A stretch of 64,000 nucleotides of DNA from Paralvinella palmiformis. Its lineage: Eukaryota > Annelida > Polychaeta > Terebellida > Alvinellidae. The stretch covers positions 251,501 through 315,500 of the forward strand of contig JAODUP010000355.1 of NCBI GenBank assembly GCA_025642065.1. The letters are read 5' to 3'. The notes under the pieces were generated by a model that saw only the letters and a program-made list of their open reading frames with translations, was not told where the DNA came from and did no database searches. Positions 12,884 through 24,214 of this stretch are shown here, in pieces (position 1 is the first letter of the stretch; each line of letters starts with the position of its first letter). Made by a program: the position numbers and the translations under genes.

Positions 12884-13274
12884 GTAATTGATAGTTTCTG
12901 TTATTGATGTTATCATCATCATCATCATCGCCATCATCATTGGTACCGTAGAGAAGATGTCAACATTGTAAAGTTATAAAGTTCACGCGTCTCCGTTCAA
13001 TTTTTTATGGAATAGTTTTATCATTAAACGCCAGAGTTAGTAGAGTTGTCGAACACAACATCTGGTCCAAGGTACCGGTCCCCGTTCTGCTGTTAGAGGT
13101 GTAGTCAACTTTGTCATCGTCTCGTTGCCTCAGTCCGTGCTCTAAAAACTCGACGATACTCCTGTGTCTGTTGAGGGAATCTAGAAATGTTTGCGATGTT
13201 AGCACATATATAACGTTATAGTGCTTATGATGGACACGACGATGAAGTTCTTACAGAATCTTGCATGGCATCTC

Positions 13275-13476
13275 GGTGATGATGATGATGATGATGATGA
13301 TTGATGTTTTACGGCCACTTCTGTACACATGGTAGGCTAAATGGGCCGAGCGACCTCCAAAGGTAATGAAGCGATGTCAAACATGAAACACCCTTCAGAT
13401 ATGCCCACGCCGAGATTCGAACTCAGATGGTAGTGATCTGTGGTCCAACTTGATACCAATTAAACCACGAAGCCCC
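13275..13476 (-). mobile_element. tRNA-derived SINE (family A)
   Basis: Minus strand: the head contains GGTTTAATTGGTATC (A-box region) and GAGTTCGAATCTC (B box). Then come GGCGTGGGCATATCTGAAGG, a body with CTTTGGAGGTCGCTCGGCCC, ACAGAAGTGGCCGTAAAACA, and a (TCATCA)n tail at 13275-13302. The head has the shape of a tRNA but lacks a paired acceptor stem, so it is a retroelement and not a tRNA gene. Confidence 0.8.
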
Positions 13477-13762
13477 TCACCCCCTTATTCAGCTCGCTGT
13501 GGAGTATCCCATATAAGTAGGTTCCATTAATGGGACGATAATACGTATAAGTACCCATCATATCTGATACACAGTCACTCAGTGGACACATAAAGTGTTA
13601 TAAACAGTTGGACAACGGAGGCGCTCTGAAGAGTTTGGGATGAGGGAATCTGTATCTGTATTGTTACTGTTATTGTTATTATTATTTTTTAATAGTTTTA
13701 TAACAATTTGTATCCAAACGCAGTATTTTATATATTTATATGGATGTTCTTTCACGTTTTAG

Positions 13763-14320
13763 ACTATCCAAGGCGTTGATCCCGTCATACTGACACAGGG
13801 CAATGAAATCATCCAGCTATCAGCAGACATAGACCGGAACATCATAGAGGGAGCCACCCACATCCAGATCTCGGAGACTGGCGAGCTGATCAAGATAGAG
13901 GGCGACTTGACCGGTGGCACCATCATACATGAGGGCGTCCTGCCGTCAGGTGTTGCCCTGATCGAGGCCGACCAATACAACGGCGACGTGGAATTGCAGT
14001 CGAAACTGGTGGACTCTTCCGAGTTGCAGGACGACGGCGTAGTACACCTCGGCCAGTCAACGGAACTCGCCGTCGTCCAGGACGAGCTGACCATCAATCA
14101 AACCCCGGAGCTAGCCGATCAGGTGGAACTCGTCGATCCTACCAAAGAGGAACCACCGGAAGGCGATCTCTCGGTCAAGACCGAACTGCAAACCGAGGAA
14201 CTAGTCAACGCGGTCGAAGGACAACAAGACGGCGTACTGGTTGACAGTACTGAGGTACACACAGGCGAAGTACTGGCTGAGAACACGGTCTTAACTCAGT
14301 GTACAGTACCAAACCAGTAG
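13763..14320 (+). CDS. terminal coding exon: acidic Gln/Glu-rich C-terminus, protein unidentified
   Basis: Acceptor CACGTTTTAG|ACTATC, phase 0, open for 185 codons to TAG. The exon has GC-richer, codon-like composition compared with its AT-rich flanks, and a poly(A) signal about 70 nt past the stop. The encoded segment has no Phe or Trp, one Tyr, one Cys, only five Lys/Arg, and dozens of Asp/Glu. It contains two SUMO-consensus tetrapeptides, IKIE (exon residues 43-46) and VKTE (138-141). Such a tail is typical of activation or regulatory regions of transcription factors or chromatin proteins, so a nuclear role is plausible but inferred. No DNA-binding domain is visible here; it would lie in upstream exons. 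The family is not recognised. Confidence 0.82.
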   Translation, partial: TIQGVDPVILTQGNEIIQLSADIDRNIIEGATHIQISETGELIKIEGDLTGGTIIHEGVLPSGVALIEADQYNGDVELQSKLVDSSELQDDGVVHLGQSTELAVVQDELTINQTPELADQVELVDPTKEEPPEGDLSVKTELQTEELVNAVEGQQDGVLVDSTEVHTGEVLAENTVLTQCTVPNQ

Positions 14321-14386
14321 TTGGAGGGATATCAGTACATGATTATATAGAACAGAAGGACTCTGACTTCTGCTGCCGCGTTCTTT

Positions 14387-14392
14387 AATAAA
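14387..14392 (+). terminator. poly(A) signal of the acidic-protein gene
   Basis: AATAAA 67-72 nt past the stop codon, followed by a T/GT-rich stretch (ATTTCATTTGTAAAG, then GGTGTTTGATT). This implies a short 3' UTR of about 90-110 nt. Confidence 0.65.
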
Positions 14393-14420
14393 TGTCCGTA
14401 TTTCATTTGTAAAGTTATCA

Positions 14421-15720
14421 TCATCATCATCATGATCATCGGTGTTTGATTAGTTTCCATAGTAACCGTGTCTTGTTTTGTGCTAAGATTTGGAAATCAT
14501 TCTCTAATATTAACAGCCAAATGAACAATGATAAATGTTCCGTTCGTACGACGGCCGGATGAAGAATCCTTGACCTTCGGTCGTCCGTTTTTCCATCGAC
14601 AACGGATCATCTAGAATAGCCCAAGAACGACCGGAGAATAATAGCACACCAAACCCGTCCTAATGTTAAGATTATCAGGGTCAGAGGTCAGGTCAGTCTG
14701 GGTCATCAGATCCGGTTCGATACGACGATAGCTTTACATGGTCGAGTTTATGAAACCACGTCACGTCCCCACTTACTGTGATGATGATAATAATATTGAT
14801 AATAATAATAATAATATTGATGTTCGTTTGTTTGTTTTCTTCTTCTCAGTATCATCAACTTGTGTTCAGCCATCCTCTTCTACTGCACACGTTATATTGT
14901 CCATGTCGTAATTTACCATCTTCGCGCGCGAATCTCCAAACCCAACGCCCAGGAATGTCCACATTTCTCCGATTTGGCGCAGTCTCCTCCTCCACTACCC
15001 AGTTTCTGACAGTTCGGTTTGGTTTTGGTTTGTTTTTTGTTATTCGGGGAGAATCCCCAGGCTGTCGCTTAATCAGCACAGCCTCTATGTTGGAGTGGTT
15101 GAGAAACCTCCTCCCCCACCATTCACAGGGGAGCAGTACGGAAAGATGGAGCCGAAATACCCTGAGGGTGGTCACTGCCAGAGTGTTTTACGTCCTCAGG
15201 GGGTTTTTAACGTCCCCCTTTATTTTAAATTGTGACAATCTCCCATGTTTTATAGTCTGAGAGTTTGTCATCCACGATTTAGATGTTAATTATCTTCTCC
15301 CCTCCCCCCCCCATTTTTATCTCGATATATCCGAATTACATAGAGTCAGTCAGAATGTATTCCTCCCTTACATTGTTATTAATATCAGTATTAACGGCAT
15401 AATTCGGTTATCGCGATTAATATTGTCTTCGTCGGCTCCGGTACAGCGGCCACTATTGTGTTACCAGGACTCCTTATCATGAAAGCCATTGTTATGATTT
15501 TTCAAGAATGACAATATTTATGGTTGTGTTGTTTTTAAGCCGTCGTTGTTGTATATACGTTTTATTTATTACGACACAATACTTATTAGATGTTATATAT
15601 TTATGATAATAGAGTCTGAATCTTTGTAATAATGTTTATATCTTTAATCTGGCGAATACCTGTAGGAGAAAAATTAAAATATCTTAATGTAAAGGCTGTG
15701 TTTTAATCTTAGTTGAAGCT
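14421..15720. other. intergenic, downstream of the acidic-protein gene
   Basis: Between the gene's poly(A) region and SINE copies. It contains AAT/ATT runs near 14786-14818 and the dispersed repeat E. Otherwise AT-rich; nothing else was identified. Confidence 0.5.
15029..15150 (+). repeat. dispersed repeat E, copy 1
   Basis: About 122 bp (for example CGGGGAGAATCCCCAGGCTG, TCGCTTAATCAGCACAGCCT and CTATGTTGGAGTGGTTGAGA). It recurs with only a few differences, in reverse orientation, at 32726-32850. No tRNA-like head is seen. It may be part of a larger transposon or a LINE 3' end. Confidence 0.8.
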
Positions 15721-15725
15721 ATATA

Positions 15726-15756
<31 letters not shown>

Positions 15757-15876
15757 TCGGCGTGGGAATGTCTGAAGGGTGTTTCATCTTTCACTTCGCC
15801 TCATTACCTTTGGTGATCGCTCGGTCCATTTAGTCCACCTTGTGGTCAAGAGTGGCCATAAAACATCAACCATCCT
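15757..15876 (+). mobile_element. SINE family A, 5'-truncated copy
   Basis: Starts at CGGCGTGGGAATGTCTGAAG, just after the B-box position. It runs through GGTGTTTCATCTTTCACTTC, CATTACCTTTGGTGATCGCT and CGGTCCATTTAGTCC to GTGGCCATAAAACATCAACC. A CT/GT microsatellite replaces the tRNA-like head. Confidence 0.72.
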
Positions 15877-16020
15877 CTCTGAGATAGGATGAGTTTACTA
15901 TCATATCTTTATTTACTGAAATGTTTTCGATATTAAATGTAAAAATATTCCACAACGATTTTAAGTCTGAATTTTAAACAGATCGTTCGTCAATGTTAAA
16001 ATTTGCTAAACCAAAAGGCG

Positions 16021-16315
16021 ATGTAACACAGTTGCTCACCCGGACAGTTGCTCACTGGACAGTTGGGACACTTGGTCACCAAATAAATGAAAAAGTGGAC
16101 ACTTGCTCACCAGTGAATTTTTAATGAGAAAAAAAATTCGAGGATTTTTATTTCAGAAATATCTTTCTTAGCATCCTATTACCTATATAATTATTGGAAT
16201 GAATATTACCAATTATTAGGGAATTAATGTTAGGAGATTCTTTTATTTTATTAACATAATTGTGTGAATTTTTTCTCTCATTAAAAATTCACTGGTGAGC
16301 AACTGTCCTGCACCC
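16021..16315. mobile_element. foldback element, GGACAGTTGCTCACC family, copy 1
   Basis: The left end has repeated modules GTTGCTCACC, GGACAGTTGCTCAC, GGACAGTTGGGACACTTGG and GGACACTTGCTCACC, then GTGAATTTTTAATGAGA. The right end carries the inverse (TCTCATTAAAAATTCAC, then GGTGAGCAACTGTCC). The AT-rich core is shared in reverse orientation with the copy at 17161. It is about 295 bp and non-coding. No certain target duplication was found. Confidence 0.7.
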
Positions 16316-17160
16316 GGAGAAGGAATGCCCACTCTCACTTTTTTTGTAATAGCGTTGTGTTTACTCTCGATTCGGTATAATTCTCCCTGGAATTGGCCAT
16401 AAACTGAATTATGAGTGCCGATAATTGGGCCGCTGGCCCGTGCTCCCTCTGTTCATATCGGACATAACGTGTCAGATTTCTCCCCTTTTCGTAGCCGATC
16501 TAACTAAACGCGGACGTTTAGCAAGATGATCACAGAGCGAAGCGGTCGTATTAACATACGAACGACCCGATCGTCGGGAGCACCTCGACCATTATAACAA
16601 CCTACGTACAGCGATTATTATCTAAATCAATTACCACTCGCCGCGGCGACCACCATTAGGCGATCTAATTACAAGCGGGCTCTTAATTCGACGCCATTCT
16701 CGACCATGTTTGCTCTTTTCGTAATTACAAGACTCCGGCCGGTAAATACCGAGTTTTATGTCGTAATCAGTACGGAGAATTTGGTCGGGGAATGACGTTT
16801 TCAGACTCATTCCGTGCCCTTCTCAGCGATGTCCGACGTGCGTAGGCGGACTAGGTGCACTTCCAGGTGAAGAATGGCGCTTGGTGATTGTCGATTGAGC
16901 TTCGGCCTTAATTAATGTAGATGTGCATCAGACGGTTGAAGGATGGGTCCGCGTGTTGACATCGGAGAGTTATGGTCTCTTACCTGTGTCGTCGACCTTT
17001 TGGGGGGTGGAGTGGTACGCATAACGGAGGGTATCATCTTGGGTCTCGGATTGGTGAAGGTACGTACTACAGAGGTCATTCTACCTAGATTCGGCGATCT
17101 CTCACCGTGTGTGTGTGTGTGTGTGTGTGCTAGTAATAGCCGAATGGCTCGGATTTCGGG

Positions 17161-17439
17161 GATGTAGGACAGTTGCTCACCTGCACAGTTGCTCACCAAG
17201 CAAATGAAAAAGTGGACACTTGCTCACCGGTAAATTTTTAATGAGAGAAAAATGCACATAGTTATATTAATCAATTAAAATAAAAGAATCTCTGAACTTT
17301 AATTCACTAATAATTGGTAATATTCATCCCAATAATTATATAGGTAATAGGATACTAAGAAATATATTTCCGAAATAAAAATCACTGGTGAGCAAGTGTC
17401 CACCTTTTCATTAGCTAGGTGAGCAACTGTCCTACACCC
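17161..17439. mobile_element. foldback element, GGACAGTTGCTCACC family, copy 2
   Basis: The ends are GATGTAGGACAGTTGCTCAC (left) and, reverse-complemented, GGTGTAGGACAGTTGCTCAC (right). A second inner module on both sides reads GGACACTTGCTCACC. The core (including GGTAATATTCATCCCAATAA and TATATAGGTAATAGGAT) matches the reverse complement of copy 1 at 16021-16315. Confidence 0.72.
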
Positions 17440-18089
17440 GTGGTTCGGCATCCTTATAGAGATGGTTCTGGTCTTCAAGTAATTGTTAAGATAGTCTGGT
17501 ATTTAGTAACCCCGTATACTTAAACCGATTTTTCGATGGCTAATCGCTTTTCTAATGATGATGATGATGATGATGATAATAAGAACAATGACTTGTACTG
17601 AACAATATTAGTCAGCCCATCACATATACCTTGCAAATACATTAAATGAGGGGGGGGGGAGGTTCCTGGTAGGATCATCGTAATACATTTATGTTTACAC
17701 AGATAACGTTAGCTGGCCACCACCTGGCTAATTATTTATTCAAAAGAATATGCCCACATGCATAGCGTTGGAACGCAGATAGTGGTGACGTTACACATAA
17801 CCGAGAAAACTACGCCAAGACACACATGTTGATGACGTCAGTTCACAAATGAAAACGAACAGAGCTAAATATTCATGAGGATGCCTTATATTGCACCGGA
17901 TCGTTGCTTGTGATCTGAATTTCTGCCTACACGTACAATATATCCACGTATTCTAATGCTTTTAGCCCTAAATAAAATTAGTTTCGTAAACCTAAAATAT
18001 AAAATGGCGAGAACAAATCTTAGTTACTGTTACACCAATGACCTGTATAATTGGAATAAGAGGAAAACCTCCGAACAATCGCTTGAACC

Positions 18090-18230
18090 GTAAGCTGTAG
18101 CTGCAGATATCCAGGTCGTGGGATCGAATCATAGCTTTATCTGTGTCTGTGGGATGTGTTATACGATCAGCGCCCTATTTTTTACCAGAAGCCAGGCAAG
18201 CCCCTGGGCCACATATGCCAGACGAGACCA
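18090..18230 (+). mobile_element. degenerate tRNA-derived SINE (family C)
   Basis: B-box-like GGTCGTGGGATCGAATC is followed by TGTGTCTGTGGGATGTG and GATCAGCGCCC. This pattern recurs in reverse orientation at 54310-54475, so both look like one family. The A-box half is weak. Confidence 0.45.
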
Positions 18231-18430
18231 AATACAAACAGAACGAGTACACGTTTACATCAGGTCGACATTTTGATATATTTGTCACCTGACGTTCATT
18301 TCAAAATATCAACAATGGATTAAACCAATCACAAGGCCGCGTTCCATCGCGAGATTTCCGACGTTGCATCGATTTTTCTAAATTGCCTATAGCCGGCCCT
18401 ATTGACCGGGATACGTTCTGAAAGAATCTA

Positions 18431-18746
18431 GGACGTTTTGGCCAGCGGACTTTTTGGCCAGCTATTATTTGAAGATAGGACGTTTTGGCCAAATTTGTTT
18501 TATTTACTATTTTTTTAATACAACTTCCAGTTAGGAGATGAATACAGTAACCTGCACAATTTTATGTGTTGACTTTTTATGTCATAAATGTACATTTTGA
18601 GATAAAAAAGATATTATATTTTGAGAGAAAAAAGATATTATATTTTGAGATAAAAAAAAGATATTATATTTGTTCGCTTTTTATATTTTTTTTATATTTG
18701 GCCGAAACGTCCTACCTTCAAAAAATAGCTGGCCAAAACGTCCTCC
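18431..18746. mobile_element. foldback element with GGACGTTTTGGCCA end modules
   Basis: The left end has GGACGTTTTGGCCAGC, GGACTTTTTGGCCAGCTATT, ATTTGAAGATAGGACG and TTTTGGCCAAAT. The right end, reverse-complemented, has GGACGTTTTGGCCAGCTATT, TTTTGAAGGTAGGACG and TTTCGGCCAAAT. The inverted repeats are about 55-60 bp. The core holds about three direct repeats of GATATTATATTTTGAGA. It is about 316 bp and non-coding. Target duplication is unclear. Confidence 0.68.
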
Positions 18747-19428
18747 TACCGCTCTAAAACGGGCACAATAATGGCCGCGTTGTAATCAATCGTTCACTAA
18801 TGTGCCCCGGCCACGACGTACACATTATCCCATGATACGTAATGACGACCGGTAGAAGACGAAACTCGACCCAACCAATAGACCGTCTGTATACTCGCGT
18901 TCGTTGGTTTGTTTGGACGACTAATTGGACGTGAAAGGGACCATTTCAGGTCCAGCTTCCGGAGACGGCGAAAAGTTTTAGGTTCCGTGACAACCGATAC
19001 TCGGCGATGTGTTTCACGAACAGTTGGACGCGGTGTGTAATTTGCTAGGCGATCAGGGCATAAAGGGAAGCTCTGTGTGTGGGACAGAGAGAGAGAGAGA
19101 GATGCTGAACTATTATTGTGTGTCCTCTGTAGCTGTCCTGTCCTTTAAGACCCTAGACCATTACGGCCAACTGGGTCGGTTAATGTTTGAGAAAATTCCG
19201 ATTTTCACACGCTCCACCGATAATACTATAGCATGGGACTTAAGAAAAGGTGACCCCTCCCCTGTCTCTGGCTCTCTCTCTCTCTCTCAACAAGCACACA
19301 CTCACTAACTAACCGGCTAAGTATATATCGGTCACTCACTGACTTAATAAATAAATAAATCCTGGGATTCCGAAAATTGTGCGAGCTGTACCTTTCTATT
19401 AAGGAAAAAAATTAGCGTTCCTTTATTG

Positions 19429-19434
19429 TGTGTG

Positions 19435-19467
<33 letters not shown>
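19429..19467. repeat. (GT)n microsatellite
   Basis: GT run with one GC interruption. Confidence 0.93.
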
Positions 19468-19723
19468 TGTCACATGACTAGGATAGCCTCCATTTATAAA
19501 ACAAATTGCCGGCAATCTGTTTTATACCTCGGGCCAGGCTTAAGTGGAGAAAATGATATTTCTCTCGATCGGTGTTCGGCGGCGACATCACAATAAAATT
19601 AAACACATTCCACACAACCGATGGGACATTTAATCATCTCGTGACGTCAACTGTTTCTTCTCTCTGCACTTAATCCGCTACAGTTTGGCGTCAAGAACTT
19701 CGCTTGGAGAAAGACCTGCCTGC

Positions 19724-19759
19724 ACTCACTCACTCACTCACTCACTCACTCACTCACTG
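19724..19759. repeat. (CACT)n microsatellite
   Basis: About nine CACT units, the complement-strand form of the GAGT arrays elsewhere in the window. Confidence 0.95.
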
Positions 19760-19975
19760 AACAATAGCTACATCCGACATTTATTTCGAATAACTTGACC
19801 AATCATGTGTGTGTGTGTGTGTGTGTGTCCTCGCCTCGTGCGCAGCGGAACAATGGGAAACCAAGCCATCGGTGACGAACCAAAAACCAACCCCTCCTAA
19901 GGATCCGCCCCTTACGTCTGCGTTGTTAGCGTAGTGACAGCTGTTACACCTGGGGATGGTGGACAATCTCTCTCC

Positions 19976-20006
19976 CTCTATCTATCTATCTATCTATCTA
20001 TCTATA

Positions 20007-20063
<57 letters not shown>
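19976..20063. repeat. (CTAT)n microsatellite
   Basis: About 21 CTAT units with one ATAT interruption. Confidence 0.97.
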
Positions 20064-20345
20064 CTTGTTCATCACAAGCTTCACTTGATTGATCTTAGGT
20101 CCTGCTAGTGTTTATCTGTCCAAACTTTTACCATATAAATCTATCTCTTATGTTTTGCTTAGCTGTAGATGGGGAATATATTATGACAATAGCACGTTAA
20201 AATTAGTAAATATAGCCAATTTTACAAGGATAATTCTTACGTAATATTATCCATCCATACCGCATTCTACCTTTCTCTCAATCCTCCTGGATTGCTAAAA
20301 AGCGACACTAGATGCCTTTTCTGTGTTGATTGTCGCTCAACTGTA

Positions 20346-20364
20346 CTCTCTCTCTCTCTCTCTA

Positions 20365-20396
<32 letters not shown>
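20346..20396. repeat. (CT)n(GT)n microsatellite
   Basis: CT run, then TATC, then GT run. Confidence 0.94.
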
Positions 20397-20397
<1 letters not shown>

Positions 20398-23223
20398 TGG
20401 TACAATAACATTAGTATTGGTGATTTGTTCACCCATCCGTACTTCCTTTCATCTGTATTTCAGCTGACAGTCGAATTCCGGTGTTAGGTTCTAACAAGAA
20501 AAGCAAATTGTACATTAAGCTACCACGATTTTGGATAGTTTGCCAAAATAAACCAGTGGTGATGATGATGATGATGATGATGGGGCATTTTTATCATCTC
20601 TCCTCTGGAACCTTGTTCTTCAGAAAACGAAGACGATCAGCTTGTGTCAGAGAGAAAGATAGAGATATCTCTCCTAGCAGACATCCTTCTGGTGATATCT
20701 TTGTTTATGTGTCAACAAATAAAGTCCAGACTCCCCTCTCACCTGTTGCCTCAATTTCTCACTCACATCAAGCCGTAGTCGCCATGGCAACTATCAGGCT
20801 AATCACCCGCTGTTCGCGGCCCGATATCGGTTAGCTGATGGAATGGAAAGAAAGCAAATTACATAGGGGAGGGGAGGGGGGGCTTCGCACAGCACCGTCC
20901 ATTGCCCAATGATCCCGCGAGGGTAAATAAATTGCTCTCTCAGACTTGGACACGTTTATGCCCCAGAAACAAGTGGTTCGAACAGAACTATATATTCAGG
21001 TCAAAGGCCATAAACGTGACTGACTGACCAGCGTAATTGTTTTACGACCGTTTCAATATCTAGCTCGGCATTAGTAGACTAGAAATGAGATCGCCGCACA
21101 AGACTGTCAAATGCTTTCACTGAAAAATAAACCCCGAAGTAAATTATAACGTGTGTATAAACATGTTGCATTCGACGGAGTCGGATATTTCAGTGGAATT
21201 TTTGATGATGAAGTAGATCGTGATGATGATGATGATGATGAGATGATGCGTTCTAGAGCTGCGCATTCCATCTGACCTTTGCTAGAGATCAGTAATGTGC
21301 AGTGCGCATCTGGCGTTTGGACGAATGCCCGTCTACTGACTATCGAGAAGAAATAAACCGGAAATCCTCCCCCCCCACCATTCTCCCAGAAACACGCGCG
21401 GTGCTAACTCCGTCCGACATCAGCGAGACACCACCTGGGGTTCGATGACACGATATGATGCGAGTTCGGGTTTGTTTAAAACCTTTCACGACCTTTCCTG
21501 GTTCGTGCACCATCAACCAGTGTAAGGTGATTGTTATTGATAGGCGCGACCTAACCGAGCTACCTCCAGATGGCGTTCGTTATACGAGGCGACCGACCCC
21601 GAGGGAAGTATTTCGACGAACGCATCGGGGCCTCTTACAATGGTGCCCCGCGGCAGAACCCCCGCGGGCTGTCTCCGATTACTCAGGTTTAGCCCTTGGT
21701 TGCTATTTATCTCTGGAGCTAATCTTAGCCCGCCGGGGACCGGTCTGAGCACAGACTGTGTACAAAAGAGCCCTAGCTAATAGCCCCAGTTTCGATGCCC
21801 TACTGAGCGAACTCTCCGGGAAGCGAAAGCCTGACTCGTTAGTTTAATTGGCGTCGTATTCCCGGATTTGGGTCAAGATGTCATGGGTCAAACCTAGAAA
21901 ACGTCGCCTCTGCTCTCTGTCGGACGCGCGGCTCGACAGCAGACGCGGCAGCAGACGACTCCCCCTCCTCCTCCCTAGTAAGCATCCAACAATAACTATC
22001 CTGAAGCGATTACAGGTAGTCGTATTTAGCGGGCAAGGAATCTCAAATTGTGCAGACTCCATGGAAGCTAGGCATTAGCTATTTGAGTCGAACAAGAATC
22101 GTGCCATTTCAAGGGAACAAAATTCAAGAGAGGCGCAATCAATCGGATGTCGCCAAAATAAAGTTTTCCATGACCGACCTAATCATGTAAAATCACTTCT
22201 ACTGAGGCCAGCCAGGTCGATAGTCCGACGGGGACGCCTATCTCTAATTGGCTACATGTCTATTTTCAAAAAGACTACACATTTCTCGCTGTTTACGTTA
22301 CGGAGAAGCCCCCAATCGGCTCTCAACCGACGAGGTGTCGCATATCAAAGACACGGATGCGTTCGTAAAAGCGTCAATTTCTCCCGGTGAAGCCCTACAC
22401 CGGGGAAGCATTTATTTTCGCAGACACTTCCAGACGGAGGGGACCCGCTGTTTACGCTGCGCGCCGGAAATCCATTTGACTTTTATCCGAAACTCATTAC
22501 AGACGTCTAAATATCAGGGATAAATGGCCGTACGAGGCGTGTGTAAACAAACAGGACAACAAGTCGGGAACAAAACGTCGCCATCAAACTGAGATACGGA
22601 GAGGAAGTGAGGGAACGAATTAAAATCAACAAATCCACTTTAAACGCCTATCGATGTCTACCCCGAAGGTGATACGTCATCAAAGGGGAGGCTGTCCCAC
22701 TAGTCGAAGACAGATGACGTGTGTAAACATTTACCTTCGCCATCTAGTGACTGCGACCTCTATTGTGTCATTGTTCCATGCATTAGCTGCTGATGTTAAA
22801 GATCGAGAAACCGAGACTGAAGTTTGTAATTTCCAGCATACAATAATAATGCGTAACAGATATGTGGAAAACTTTCAGGGAAGAAGGGAAATTGGAGGAC
22901 AATATATAGCCTGACCTGTATTCCCTTTGCCCCACTAAAAATATTTTTTATCGTTTGCCTTCGTCGGATTTAAAGGGGCACAAATTCATCAATAAAATAT
23001 TTTCCAGACGATGGATATTCCGTTCAAGTGGATGGTCTTATGTTCGGATAACAAATAGACGGATAAATAAATATATTATAGACACATTTAGACAAATAAA
23101 TGAATAGATCGAAGGACACAGACAGAGTCTGACAGATAGATAGACATAGAACAGCGGGCAGACAAACAGACAGATATATAGATTGATAGAGCTACACACA
23201 TGCCACACACACACAGATGGAAA

Positions 23224-23226
<3 letters not shown>

Positions 23227-23261
<35 letters not shown>
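23227..23261. repeat. (AT)n microsatellite
   Basis: Pure AT run inside a region of GACA/GATA-like short motifs (23080-23225). Confidence 0.95.
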
Positions 23262-23268
<7 letters not shown>

Positions 23269-24173
23269 CGAAATATATACACGATGATCCACATGAACGT
23301 GCTGGTAGAGGTGTATGAGGTGGTCGGATAAACGAGTCGGCAGGTTAGTCAGTCGGTGAGCCATTACATATTAATATTTAGCCAGTAGTCGGTTTTTCTT
23401 CCGGATCAAGTCCCGCCGGCGTCCATTATAAGACAACTATCCGTCCGGCCGACATAATGATAGAGTTATCAGCTGAGATATGGACCAGAGATGTTCTGTT
23501 GAGATATCGGCTAAATATTTATAACAAGCGACCAACTTTAACAAACAGACTTGGTATGGCCCTCATAGACAACAGACAGATAACGAAGATGTTTAATGAC
23601 AAAAGGAACCTCCCCTTCGTGGTGGTGAGATTCCTTGGCCTATTCCCTGGCAATGAATGACATCTCCTCCGCTATCAAACACCGCCCCTCCCCCGAAGGG
23701 TTCAGAAACTGGCCGACCCATCAAGGCCTGATCTAGTCTGGTACCCCTACCCCCTAGGGACAGATCAAATCACCGAACAGCCCCCACCAACCAGAACCCA
23801 TCTTCTCACCTTCACCTGGTTTGATGTTTTCGTCATTTTCCCAGGAGAACGACGGCCCATGTTTTGTTTTTGGTGCCGAAGTCGTGCTTCGTTATGCGCA
23901 ACAAGTGGACGCTTCATCAGGAATCAATCCATCGAGAGGGTTCTTTCATTAGAAGAACTCGTTCGCAAGATTTGGCGACTTAATGCCATAGAAGTAGTTT
24001 GGTTGCTGTTCTGGGACCAAAGAAAGACCGGTTTTCTCTCTCTCTCTAATTAAATTCTCCTGCCGCAAGGTGTCAGTTAGCGTTTCTAGGTCGAAATCAG
24101 TGCACCAGGATCGTTTGGTGGCGCTGTGTGATGTCGCATGTAAAGGCCTACATGTGTACAAACATGTTAAGCT

Positions 24174-24174
24174 A

Positions 24175-24214
<40 letters not shown>
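24174..24214. repeat. (AT)n(GT)n microsatellite
   Basis: AT run passing into GT. Confidence 0.95.
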
